13,895 nucleotides of DNA from Bacteroidales bacterium UBA7574 (GTDB taxonomy: Bacteria > Bacteroidota > Bacteroidia > Bacteroidales > Paludibacteraceae), in contig DLLA01000016.1 in the NCBI GenBank assembly GCA_002479035.1, forward strand, positions 1 through 13,895. The letters run 5' to 3'. Below, piece by piece: positions 7,001-13,700 of this stretch. The position numbers were made by a program, and so were the translations under genes. Numbering within the stretch: the first letter of the stretch is position 1; each line of letters starts with the position of its first letter. The notes below the pieces were generated by a model that searched no databases, was not told where the DNA came from, and saw nothing but the letters and a program-made list of their open reading frames with translations.

Positions 7001-9592
7001 GTCTGCCTCTGAGATTTGGTCGGCACTGCATTTGGTAGCCACAGAGTAGTAGTAGGTGGTGTGCCCTGTCAGTTCTTTGAGCGTAGTCGTATTGCCCATG
7101 ACCACCACGGAGTCTAACAATTTGGCAGCATCGGCATCAGCATAGAGACGCACGACATATTCGGTGGCATCCGCACCCGTCCAACGAATGACGGCTTGGT
7201 CGTAGGAGGGCTCGCACTGTACATCGGTAGGAGCCATACAGCCGGTGCCACGGAACAGGCTGATGCTATCGATATACTGCGCCGAGAGGGTATAACCGAG
7301 GTCATCTTCAACATTACTATCTTTGTGCCTGTTCTGCGCATCGACTGCCATGATAGCGGGGAAGCGACCGTTACCCTTGTAGGCATTGAAAGAGATGGCG
7401 AAAGCACGATAGGTGTTGTCCTGTACTTCGCATGTAGTAATCTGCTCGAATGTAGAGGGGTCGGACGGGTCAGTCATTACGCCCACCGCTACGCGGTTGG
7501 ACAACTTGGTTGCTTTGGTGGGGCGCATGTAGAAACGAAGTACCATACCATTCAGCGACTCACATTCGGGAAGGGCAACGTAGTCGCCGTACTTCTGTGT
7601 GCAATTGCGAGACTCTTCCTGACGTTTCTCCAGTGCAATGGCACTATAAGAATGGTAGCCGATTTGACTACCTGAGGTGCCACTTGCCACAGGCCAACGC
7701 ATATTGTAGCAATTGTTGATAGGAGAAGTGATGATAGAGAACGGATATTTGGAGACTGTCTCGTCAAGGTCAGTGAGACGGAAATTAGTCAGTTGTGTAG
7801 GTGACCAAAGACCGGCAGGGTCGTCCTCCTCGAAACTTGTGGCTACACTTTGGTCACTATGCAGGAACATAGGTACAAGCACCTTGACAGGCAGTGTGTA
7901 GCGGTCGTGGTCCGTGCCGCTGACAGGACGCATATAGACCTGTGCAAACAAGCCGCCCTCCGGCAGAGTTACCCGATATGGTAAGTCGGAGGCATTCAGT
8001 TCCTTATCCAAAAAGATATAATCGGAGGGTAATACCGACGGGTCGAGGATACATTGCGAGGTTTTGGTATCTATCGTATCACGCGCCACTACGAGTTGGA
8101 AGCGTGTGTTGCCATTGAGGTTGGCATTCACTGTGAAAGCAGCCCCGCGAACGTCCGATACCGATACCCCCGTAATCATCTTGGTGGCTGATTTCTCGGC
8201 AATCTCGAGGTCGTCCATGTAGAAGATGTTTCGCTTGTCGCTGAAGTTGGACGCGAAAGCGATGAACTTGCCCGCACCCGTATAGTTGTCCAGATAGACG
8301 GTATAGCGATTAAACGTATTGCTCTGCGTAGCATAGACGGTATCGACAGGCACAAAGGTGTGGAAGTCGTTGGGGTCAACCATGACACCTACTATCAAGC
8401 CTGCGGCATAACTTGCACCTACGTATTGATAGGCTGTACCCCAGAAAGTAATCTCCAAGTTGCGAATATCGGGAACCTGCATCTCGGGTGCTGCAGCATA
8501 TACGTATTGCCCTGCGGGGACGAAGGAGGTGGAGTACTCATCGTCGCATGCGCCGCTGAAGACAAGACAAGTGGTGCGTGAGTAGGAATAGCGTTGCCAC
8601 CAGGCCCTATGAATGTTTCTATTGACATAAGGCATAGCCGCCATTTCTCCGTCTTCCTGCTTGATGCTGGTGCCGTGTACCCAATAGTCCACATGGGAGA
8701 ACACACCGGAGGCATAGTCCATGTTGAAATTCTCAGTGTATGGCAACGGTGCACTATTGCGCGTACGGAAAGCATATTCCACCCAATCGGAGAAGTCACC
8801 ACCACAATGCGACTGAATGTACATGTAGTATTGCGCATTGCGTTGCAAATCGGAGAAGGTGTGCTGATACCCCTCAACCGTAAGGTCTTGGACCACTGCT
8901 GCGGGATTGTCCAAATCCTTCTGCTGCTCTGTGGAGAGGATGATGTGGAAGTTGTCAGCATCCAGCGACCCCATCCAACGAATGGTGGCGGAGTTGGTAC
9001 CCAGACTATCCGCAACGATGTTGGACGGATTGACACAGGTAGGCTTCGGGCGTACGATGATTTCGTCGATAACAATACCACGTCCGAAATTGTCCGTACC
9101 CTCGAAAGCCAACTGGTAGGTAGCCGTCTTGGCAGTGAGTGCGATGGTGTCGGTGCGCCAATTGGAAATCTTGTCGGCGTACTCGCGCAGTCTCACCCAA
9201 CGGGAGTCAGCAGAACTGCGGTAGTAGATACGGAGTGTATCTACATCTCCCGTGCGCTGAAGTTGTGCGTGTGTGAAAATGAGCATGGGTTGTGTGACAT
9301 CCTTGATGTCGAAGACAGGTGTCACCAATCGCGTCACAAACCGTTGCGTCTGCGTGGTATGATTGCGCAGAGCAAGATACTTACTGCCATCGAAAGAGAC
9401 CTTTGGGAAGGTTGCTTCGGCGGCGTTCTCAACAGTCCAAGGTTGTTGGTAGGAAGTGAGGTACTCCTGCGTCCAATCGGCAGGAATCCCCTCCTCAAAA
9501 CCCTGGTGCAGGACATAGAGTTGCTCTTTGCCTGCAAATGCTGCCACTGTCATAAGACAGGTGAGCAACACGGAGAGTAATTTTTTCCTCAT
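1037..9592 (-). CDS. Giant T9SS-secreted modular surface protein (jelly-roll/FN3 array, GCDSIVTL repeats, type A sorting domain)
   Basis: This 2851-residue exported protein is probably an adhesin or surface fibre; no catalytic motif is seen. Residues 1-20 are a signal peptide (MRKKLLSVLL..., cleavage after AFA). From about 25 to 2243, eight beta-sandwich (cleaved-adhesin/MAM-like) domains alternate with FN3-like domains, and a ninth sandwich spans about 2245-2440. Many sandwiches start with LPYIEDFES-like sequence, carry VGVMTDPNDxxTF, and end in a YIDDI.V-like strand. FN3 domains begin near residues 186, 785, 1043, 1308, 1562, 1850 and 2151; the domain after the second sandwich (465-574) is degenerate. 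Four repeats ending in GCDSIVTL-like sequence cover 2511-2712. The C-terminus (2771-2851) is a T9SS type A sorting domain with APNP at 2780-2783 and SGAYLVTV near 2830. The ATG at 9592 has an A/T-rich leader and directly precedes the signal peptide. I see no consensus promoter in the 165-nt gap before it, so co-transcription with the barrel gene is likely. HagA-like adhesins of Porphyromonas are comparable in size and use related domains, but orthology is not claimed. Confidence 0.93.
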   Translation of the reverse strand: MRKKLLSVLLTCLMTVAAFAGKEQLYVLHQGFEEGIPADWTQEYLTSYQQPWTVENAAEATFPKVSFDGSKYLALRNHTTQTQRFVTRLVTPVFDIKDVTQPMLIFTHAQLQRTGDVDTLRIYYRSSADSRWVRLREYADKISNWRTDTIALTAKTATYQLAFEGTDNFGRGIVIDEIIVRPKPTCVNPSNIVADSLGTNSATIRWMGSLDADNFHIILSTEQQKDLDNPAAVVQDLTVEGYQHTFSDLQRNAQYYMYIQSHCGGDFSDWVEYAFRTRNSAPLPYTENFNMDYASGVFSHVDYWVHGTSIKQEDGEMAAMPYVNRNIHRAWWQRYSYSRTTCLVFSGACDDEYSTSFVPAGQYVYAAAPEMQVPDIRNLEITFWGTAYQYVGASYAAGLIVGVMVDPNDFHTFVPVDTVYATQSNTFNRYTVYLDNYTGAGKFIAFASNFSDKRNIFYMDDLEIAEKSATKMITGVSVSDVRGAAFTVNANLNGNTRFQLVVARDTIDTKTSQCILDPSVLPSDYIFLDKELNASDLPYRVTLPEGGLFAQVYMRPVSGTDHDRYTLPVKVLVPMFLHSDQSVATSFEEDDPAGLWSPTQLTNFRLTDLDETVSKYPFSIITSPINNCYNMRWPVASGTSGSQIGYHSYSAIALEKRQEESRNCTQKYGDYVALPECESLNGMVLRFYMRPTKATKLSNRVAVGVMTDPSDPSTFEQITTCEVQDNTYRAFAISFNAYKGNGRFPAIMAVDAQNRHKDSNVEDDLGYTLSAQYIDSISLFRGTGCMAPTDVQCEPSYDQAVIRWTGADATEYVVRLYADADAAKLLDSVVVMGNTTTLKELTGHTTYYYSVATKCSADQISEADLNIFATTCVPAEPLPYIEDFESWVGGDKVQEPLCWTGNWVTYLGSYYPNIYNYSGYAHSGDKSLCLTFYNHNMLNESGYLALPPMEESISKLQMRFYAMVRFGVGDTLYVGVMTDPNDVKTFDTIAAYSFKEKNVYKEFVLRFEDYQGTGKHIAFMIPQGKVGDMFHIDDIKVDYLSNCEKVQNVSARDVTTAGADIHWTKGKATTWHVLLATKGDLDLGSSVTIDGTQILSVDTTAQMPFRITNCPNTNETYYAYVRAVCGEDKGEWSVPASFRTICESISAGDMGVIKCDAAADLDCWTLGCRVGTAVPKIYSQSLRIYNGSDNDGAYAIMRPVDVDSITRLQISFDAHGGTSANYLREITVGVITNPSDLSTFSSVKVLSLNQVSENTAFGEARRYVVRFDTYTGDYNGDYGKQIMFLSESGDKQNYVYIRNIRVDTIGKCLEPVEVNVADIEATTATVTWEQLDGSCQVQLFKTADDTQIVDTIVNGTAVRFDDLKAVTAYYTRVRHICGVGDTSVWSGNVPFKTTCPAAYPLPYIEDFESSAIGSLPDCWEAFGRYNNLGINTSAKKDGSNGLRMDRSYSNYSYAVLPKMDGYVGDLMLSFDYKKGERNYAGYLVVGIATDITSEESIASTLKVIDSLSIAKTQRSWYSYLRTFSTYAGEDGYIVLWAPKADKSANRSYIYVDNIRVEKAPTCLTPKNLTFKTATTTSIALTWTPNGKETAWDIAYVAKGGDIAEAKTVTVSTTTGTVTGLTPATDYDFYVRANCGNDDASEWSNKATGTTLTMVELADAHWNFDNPDTKQPNPAYTTYTAENGWIISTRSSSMYQMPNVIQNTRYTTSGTIASHYALSDSCALKFGSSGYAILPEINADLNTLQLRLSARAIYAIGSQVQNADSAYSTNTGNTTIQVGVLSDPYDWTTFELLTAYPLKQVTDADKATIVPDGHWEEVIVPLCGAKGKYIALVSESSYYVDNVVIEQEKGCLYPTILTVDTATSAYATLSWQSSKQQWQARLLLAADSTVVDEAIVNDKTWTSHKLLPTTDFFFAVRAICSAADTSAWITSPVFSTPCAPTPVEGYSFDFETNLFQDENYRLLPQCWTAGCLVQYLNMTPVVKENNTDLYHFQYSRRGEGNAHALEFRAQDKEYNSYVILPETAFEYDSVSLHFWMRAARFHTLDYTSGPYSVGEETDVFKRDLVIGTVADINDFSTFTALDTVTYSKTFKSGDLCTDDPTGNDFWEEVFIPLAKYADKGRLAIYYPGKCALSYNTSYMYIDDLEIIRNTYCFAPTNLRALDIHSNSATLSWLVAGTDSIHLQLAHTETFDSATVVLDTLVSQTNGRLPIRNLLPNHTYFFRLMHLCGEEETSDWATGTFTTAAGIRFSENFTALRTYPAGWMRGHSDPEKVFSGEEALAVTQDGLRGWERNTEHGAIAANEMITSTTTAAASENNHWLITPVIDLSSVAADAKLMLSFRLGLTGSTGGQRNPVGDKDKFIIAISEDQGATWTKENAFYWSEDKADKPVHSYAGIPEKGTMYHLDMAQYIGKQVKVAFISASTTWPPSFNKIRLASVQLNTVLIDKYAATICCYTDYEDENFSIDATALNVDSTTVYEQYVQAAVDGVQDKYSIMALTVNRVPETVINDKVCEGEDYTKYNFAILNNRTSNIYRQKLCGEGTEACDSIVTLHLTVTPRLRQDVYETICQGNYYEFNGTKYYTTTVHADTLSSLVSGCDSIVTLYLTVNNMLEGEHTEHICQGEFIEFGKFGKITAAGDYTDTIKNSLGCDSVATLHVFTHEPTATVSRAAICQGERYTKDNWQGLTAAGVYTSNGLKTVFGCDSIVTLHLMVAGADMTMQDSIAVDQLPYVLDGEELLPVGTAEGIYTKEVKLLCGTATLTITVGEPTGLHSVFASSLAIAPNPVEVGQDIRVLGSFAADAVVEVVSTTGARIYYAENVLSPVVIPGIPVSGAYLVTVTSNGQVFQSKLIVR
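1040..1282 (-). other. T9SS type A C-terminal sorting domain (coding segment)
   Basis: This segment encodes residues 2771-2851. It has the three usual marks of a type A sorting domain: a PNP turn (LAIAPNPVEVG), a middle strand VEVVSTTGARIY, and a terminal SGAYLVTV...KLIVR hairpin. In known T9SS cargo this domain directs passage through the outer membrane and is then removed, with the protein often attached to the cell surface through A-LPS. That fate is inferred here from the family. Confidence 0.92.
1457..2062 (-). repeat. Four approximately 52-residue GCDSIVTL repeats in the giant protein
   Basis: Each repeat starts with C-x-G-(E/N), at C2511, C2567, C2619 and C2671, and ends with (G/A)CDS(I/V)xTLxL, at C2544, C2596, C2648 and C2701. 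The period is therefore 52-56 residues and each repeat has two conserved cysteines, about 29-33 residues apart. The unit is common in secreted Bacteroidetes proteins just before the sorting domain; its fold and role are not known to me. Two further copies occur in the 1019-residue neighbour. Confidence 0.85.
2864..9520 (-). repeat. Protein-level array of jelly-roll plus FN3 modules in the giant gene
   Basis: Residues 25-2243 consist of eight diverged two-domain modules of about 240-310 residues. Sandwich starts lie near residues 25, 282, 577, 878, 1142, 1401, 1654 and 1942. Shared marks are the LPYIEDFES opening (878 and 1401 are nearly identical), a CW pair shortly after it, VG(V/I)xTDPxDxxTF in the middle, a YIDDI-type last strand, then an FN3 opening in C-x-x-P and a C(G/S) near its end. 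The nucleotide sequences of the repeats have diverged, so this is an old duplication and not a recent expansion. Confidence 0.8.
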
Positions 9593-9669
9593 ACTTGTTT
9601 GTTGTTAATAGTGAATATTGATATTTGGGTTCCTTGTTTATAAAGGTTCGATGGTGGAGGTGAGGGCTC

Positions 9670-9753
9670 GGTATCGTCCCGATAAGGTCTCGATTATCCT
9701 TCGGTTATCCTTCGGCTATCCTTCGGTTATGTATCGGTTATCCTTCGGTTAAC
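9670..9753. repeat. 11-bp tandem repeat between the barrel gene and the giant gene
   Basis: On the plus strand the unit is GGTTATCCTTC. Consecutive 11-mers start at 9670 (GGTATCGTCCC), 9681 (GATAAGGTCTC), 9692 (GATTATCCTTC), 9703 (exact), 9714 (GGCTATCCTTC), 9725 (GGTTATGTATC) and 9736 (exact), followed by the partial GGTTAAC. The first two are strongly diverged. On the coding (minus) strand the unit reads GAAGGATAACC. The array starts 4 nt after the barrel stop codon and fills about half of the gap before the giant gene. An 11-bp period is close to one helical turn. Possible roles are an intergenic regulatory site, an mRNA spacer or a slippage-prone tract; the sequence does not decide. Confidence 0.85.
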
Positions 9754-9757
9754 ATTC

Positions 9758-10750
9758 TTACTTCACGCAGTGACATATTTGCTTTTGCATGGTGACATCG
9801 AAGAGGATGGTCAGTTTTGCACCTATCTCCAAGTTGTGGGGGAGGGAGGCATAGCGGTCGGAGTGAGCGAGGGGAGTCCATTGTATCGTTTCCTGAAGCA
9901 TTTGCGTAGATTGAATGTTCCGTCCCCATTCACGTTTCACCTTGTCGTAATTTGCCAAGGGGTTCTTGGGGTTTTCGCCCAAGCGGAAGCCGTAGGTGCC
10001 ATAGACTCCGACCCGCATCTTGGTTTTGTCGGCGGGAAGGGGGATGTTGTAGCCCCATTCGACGAAGGGGGCAATGCGAATGTAGTCGGAATACGAGAGA
10101 GTGGGCTTTTGGTAGGTATGCTCATCAAATACGCCGTAATCGTGCAACTCATCCTCTTGGAACAGACCTAAATCCCGGAGGTCTTCGATTGCCCACGAGT
10201 AGCGGGCTGATGTACGGAGGGTGGCATTGGCACGGTAGGAGGTGAGGACAGGCATGGTGACCTTGACTCCCAACAGGAGATACATGGCGTTAGAGAACTC
10301 TTTTCCGCCATAGACAGAGAAGGCGACAGAGCCGTGATGCCCTGTTTCGAGATAGTCGCTGTACTCGTATTTATATGCTATGCTGTCCTGAAACACAGGC
10401 CAACCGGGTTCGATGATATCATAGACTCGCAGGGCATCCTCCGTGTCGGTGAATGGGTTCTGCAGCCGGTCGCGCAGATACTGATATTGGGCTTCGAGAC
10501 TGATGCCGAATATCCACGAGCGGTATTGCACCTCGTAGTGCAGCCCGATACCTGCCCCCGCTCCGCCGAGGTGCTTGACGGTGTCTGTGATGTTGTTGGC
10601 TTCGCCTCCGCCCAACGAGATTCCCAGGTAATGTCTCGGCAGCCTGCCGGCGTAAGTGCGGTAGGAAGAATGGTCTGCCTGCGCACAGATATTACCTGCG
10701 AGTAAGAGGCAAAGCAAACTAACGAATAATCTTTGCAGCCTTGTTGCCAT
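9758..10750 (-). CDS. Predicted outer-membrane beta-barrel protein
   Basis: This is a 330-residue exported protein. I start it at ATG 10750-10748, three codons inside the longest frame, which begins with TTG at 10759. From the ATG the protein opens directly with a signal peptide (MATRLQRLFVSLLCLLLAGNICA, split: MATRLQRLF then a hydrophobic core; cleavage after residue 23). The mature part is rich in alternating strands with aromatic residues, such as HYLGISLGGG, WIFGISLEAQYQYL, YLLLGVKVTMPVL, IRIAPFVEWGYN, MRVGVYGTYGFRLG and LEIGAKLTILFDV. This fits an OMP_b-brl-type barrel. It is not recognisable as PorP/SprF, PorV or PorT. The last strand is followed by an 11-residue tail containing C-H-C, although barrels usually end on the last strand. 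The start overlaps the upstream secreted-protein gene by 32 nt, implying translational coupling. It may help export or anchor the two neighbouring secreted proteins, but that is only inferred from position. Confidence 0.8.
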   Translation of the reverse strand: MATRLQRLFVSLLCLLLAGNICAQADHSSYRTYAGRLPRHYLGISLGGGEANNITDTVKHLGGAGAGIGLHYEVQYRSWIFGISLEAQYQYLRDRLQNPFTDTEDALRVYDIIEPGWPVFQDSIAYKYEYSDYLETGHHGSVAFSVYGGKEFSNAMYLLLGVKVTMPVLTSYRANATLRTSARYSWAIEDLRDLGLFQEDELHDYGVFDEHTYQKPTLSYSDYIRIAPFVEWGYNIPLPADKTKMRVGVYGTYGFRLGENPKNPLANYDKVKREWGRNIQSTQMLQETIQWTPLAHSDRYASLPHNLEIGAKLTILFDVTMQKQICHCVK

Positions 10751-13700
10751 TGATAACAATATAAATTCCTAATGGTAAATGATTTAACTCGGATACGTCT
10801 TGTGCCTCTCCCAGATAAACGCCCAACGTATTGAAGACTTGCAGCGGATAGTTGATGTCGGGGACATGCACCTCTTCCACGGGGGTTCTGCCATACCAGA
10901 CAGAGCAGGTGCGGACCCATGTGTCTTCGCCTTTTCGTTGGAGGCTGACATAGAACTCCCGTCCCAAGTCATCGGGCGAGACAGCCAAGTTGGCACTGTT
11001 GCCCCCTGTTTCAATAGGTTTGCCGTCACGGAACCACGGGTAACGTTGGAACTCGTAGCCGCCGTTGTAGTCTTTGTTCATGAGCATGAGCAGGCGTGGG
11101 CGTTGCTGGATAATGCTTGCGGAGTAGCAGACCTGCACATAGACGGGTGTGGCAGGAGCCTCGCAGAGTGGGGTGGTGTATGCCAGGGAGGCAGGATAGA
11201 TGTCGGGGCGGATGGCTGCAGGCACGCTGAGGGTCAGCATGTTGGTATCCGCGGGGAAAGTGTACTCGGGTTGGAAACCCGCGAGGTGCCCTTTTTCGTC
11301 GAAGAGCAGGGTAAGAGCGTCCACCCGTCCATTAGTGAGGTGGAAGGGGATATTGATGACAGCCTCCTCGGGGCAGATGTTGATGGTGTCGGGGATATTG
11401 GCAATGAGTTGGGGGTCTTCGTATAGGTCGAGTTGCACAATACTGTCGCAGCCAAAGGCGTTGTGCAGAGTGTCGTTGTACAAGCCACCTTGTGTGAGCG
11501 TGCGCCCAAGGAAATCGAATGTCTTGCCCCCGCAGAGGGTGTCGCGTTGTGTGAAAGGTCCTTGCCAATGGTAGTGCAGTTTCAGGTGGCAGAGACTGTC
11601 GCACCCGCTTTGGGCGATGTACGTGAAGATGGTGTCGATGTTCCTTTGGATGAGCAACTTGTCGTAGGGATAGCCGTGAGGATAGTCCTTTTGGCAGACG
11701 TGCTCGTAGATTTTGGTGGTATCGTCGCGCAGGTCGGGGAGGTTGTTGATGGGGATTTCGAGTGTGTCCATGCAGGCATCGTTGCTGACCCCTGCGATAA
11801 GGCGCATGGTGTAGTTGCCGCCCTGCTTGGGGTAGATATGCTTCACCACGGAGTCGAGCGATTGGATGACGGTGCCATCGCCGAAGTCCCACGTGAGGGA
11901 AGATACGGGTTCTGTGGTGGGTTCAATGCGCTTGGTGACCATATTCTGGCGGCTGACGCAGGAGAGGTTGCGGAAGGTGACCACATTCTCGCAACGAATC
12001 TCTTTTGCCTCGTAGAGGGCGTTGGGCGTCGGGATACGCGGGTCGCCTTTGACGGAGAGGGTGTAGTAGCAGGCGTGGTTCTTCTTGTTGATGATGCGGA
12101 CGTTGTAAGTGGTGGTGTCAAACTTGTCAGAGAGCGTGTAGGTCCGGTCGGTGGAGAGGATGGTTTGGTCGCCAAAGGCGCGATACCACTCGTAATCAAA
12201 GCCATCGGGGGCTGTGAACGTGGTGGTGGGATTGTCCTCACCGCAGTTAAGACCAGTCATCTCGCCACTCTCGCAGTCGAGGACAAAATAGGCATAGCCT
12301 GTGTGTCCAGATTGAGAGCAGTCGGTTGTTATCAGTCTGATAGTCAGGGTTTCTCCTATATAATCGCGCAGATTGAGGGAAAACTCCGTCCATGGCTTGT
12401 AGATGTATTTGTGTCCTTCTGTCGAACCTGCTCCCTGCTTCCAAACACTGGCATCCCCCGCCGTGAACAAGACCGTGCCACAACTATCTGCCAAAGGTTG
12501 TCCATTGCGCAGAATATCCAATGAGAATTTAGGTCCTTCGTGTGTCATAGGGTTTTGCTGGACCAATGCGTATTTTATTTTCAGAATACCGGATGTTTTA
12601 TCTTTGACTGTGTAGCGATACTCAACGGCTTCCGCCGTTCCATCGCCCCCAAGTTCGTCGATAGGTCCTCCGTTGCCCAACCGCACAGAAGCGAGATAGC
12701 CCTCCGGGCAGGTGCGCAACTCGTAGTTGGTGAGCGGGTCGTACTCGTTATGGAGGTAGTGCAGGGTGTGTTTGCTATTGAGGTTGGCAAAGCCATAGTC
12801 CTCTTTCCCCTGTCGGAACATGGGGGTGAGGATAGTTCCCGTCCAACAATTGTCATTGGTCAGATCCATGTAGTCAATGCAGCGGAGACCTTTGTGGAAT
12901 ATCATTTGGGTGTATTGCACATAGTCGCTTGGCGTATCGTTATCGCAGAAGGCACGGATAATAAAAGATTGCGGTCCTTCGGCAATGCCTGTGAAAGTGT
13001 GGGAATTGCCCACTACGTGGTCCTGCTCTTGCCATGTACCTTTTAATATGTCGTAACACCAAATATGATAATATGCCGCATTGCCTTTCCAGTTAAATGT
13101 GACGGTATCACCCTCAATGGTGTGGGAGATATTGGTAGGGGCTGCGCATTGGGTGACGGGGCGCAGTTCGATGTTATCCACACATGCGGATGGCGGGACG
13201 ACCTTGCCACGCGGACAGAACCATACGAAAACTAATTTATGCGGTTTGCCATCGTGATGTACAGACGCTTTTCCGATGCTCCATGAATCGGCATTGCACA
13301 AGATAGTGTCGGCACACCAATAGTCTTTCACCCACACAGGAATATCCGCAATGCCCATAGCACTATTGATTTTCACGCTGTCGGGTACCCAACAAACATA
13401 GAGCCCCTCGCCTGTACCCATCTTACCCTTGCATTGCCAATCGAAATAGAGGTTATAGTCTCCTTCGGGAATGGCTGACATGTCGCGTGCTACCGTGACG
13501 AACATCGTGGCATCTGCTGTGGAACTTGCTGTCTTGCCTCCATCAGACGAAATGAAAAGCCCGTTGCTGCCCATGGGGGCAAAGTGCCCGGGAGCACCGA
13601 TATACCACAGGTTGGGGAGTTTGGTATCTGTTCGCGCTACGGTGTTGGGCACCCACTTGGCGCGTTCGGCAGCGTCTTCAAAGTCGCAGGTATATACCGG

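Noticed and set aside
8594..9580. Plus-strand frame of 328 codons opposite the 5' end of the giant gene
   Set aside because: It is antisense to the signal peptide and first domains of the giant protein and has no features of its own.
1037..9592. Recent repeat expansion or assembly collapse in the giant gene
   Set aside because: The modules resemble each other in protein sequence but differ clearly in nucleotide sequence, and the frame is open throughout.
9593..9669. Separate promoter for the giant gene
   Set aside because: No TAnnTTTG box is present on the minus strand in the gap; only AT-rich sequence such as TTTATAAAC, which does not match the consensus.
9670..9753. CRISPR array
   Set aside because: The units are 11 bp and directly abutting, with no spacers and no cas genes nearby.
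9758..10750. PorP/SprF family barrel or lipoprotein
   Set aside because: The mature N-terminus lacks the usual PorP/SprF opening, and the cysteine in the leader (GNIC) does not fit a lipobox because the residue before it is isoleucine.
10751..10759. Upstream TTG start for the barrel gene
   Set aside because: The ATG three codons later gives a standard signal peptide and a common start codon; the extra residues LLS add nothing.
11433..12524. Plus-strand frame of 363 codons opposite the 1019-residue gene
   Set aside because: It mirrors the PKD and repeat region of the opposite strand and encodes a valine- and glycine-rich text typical of antisense shadows.
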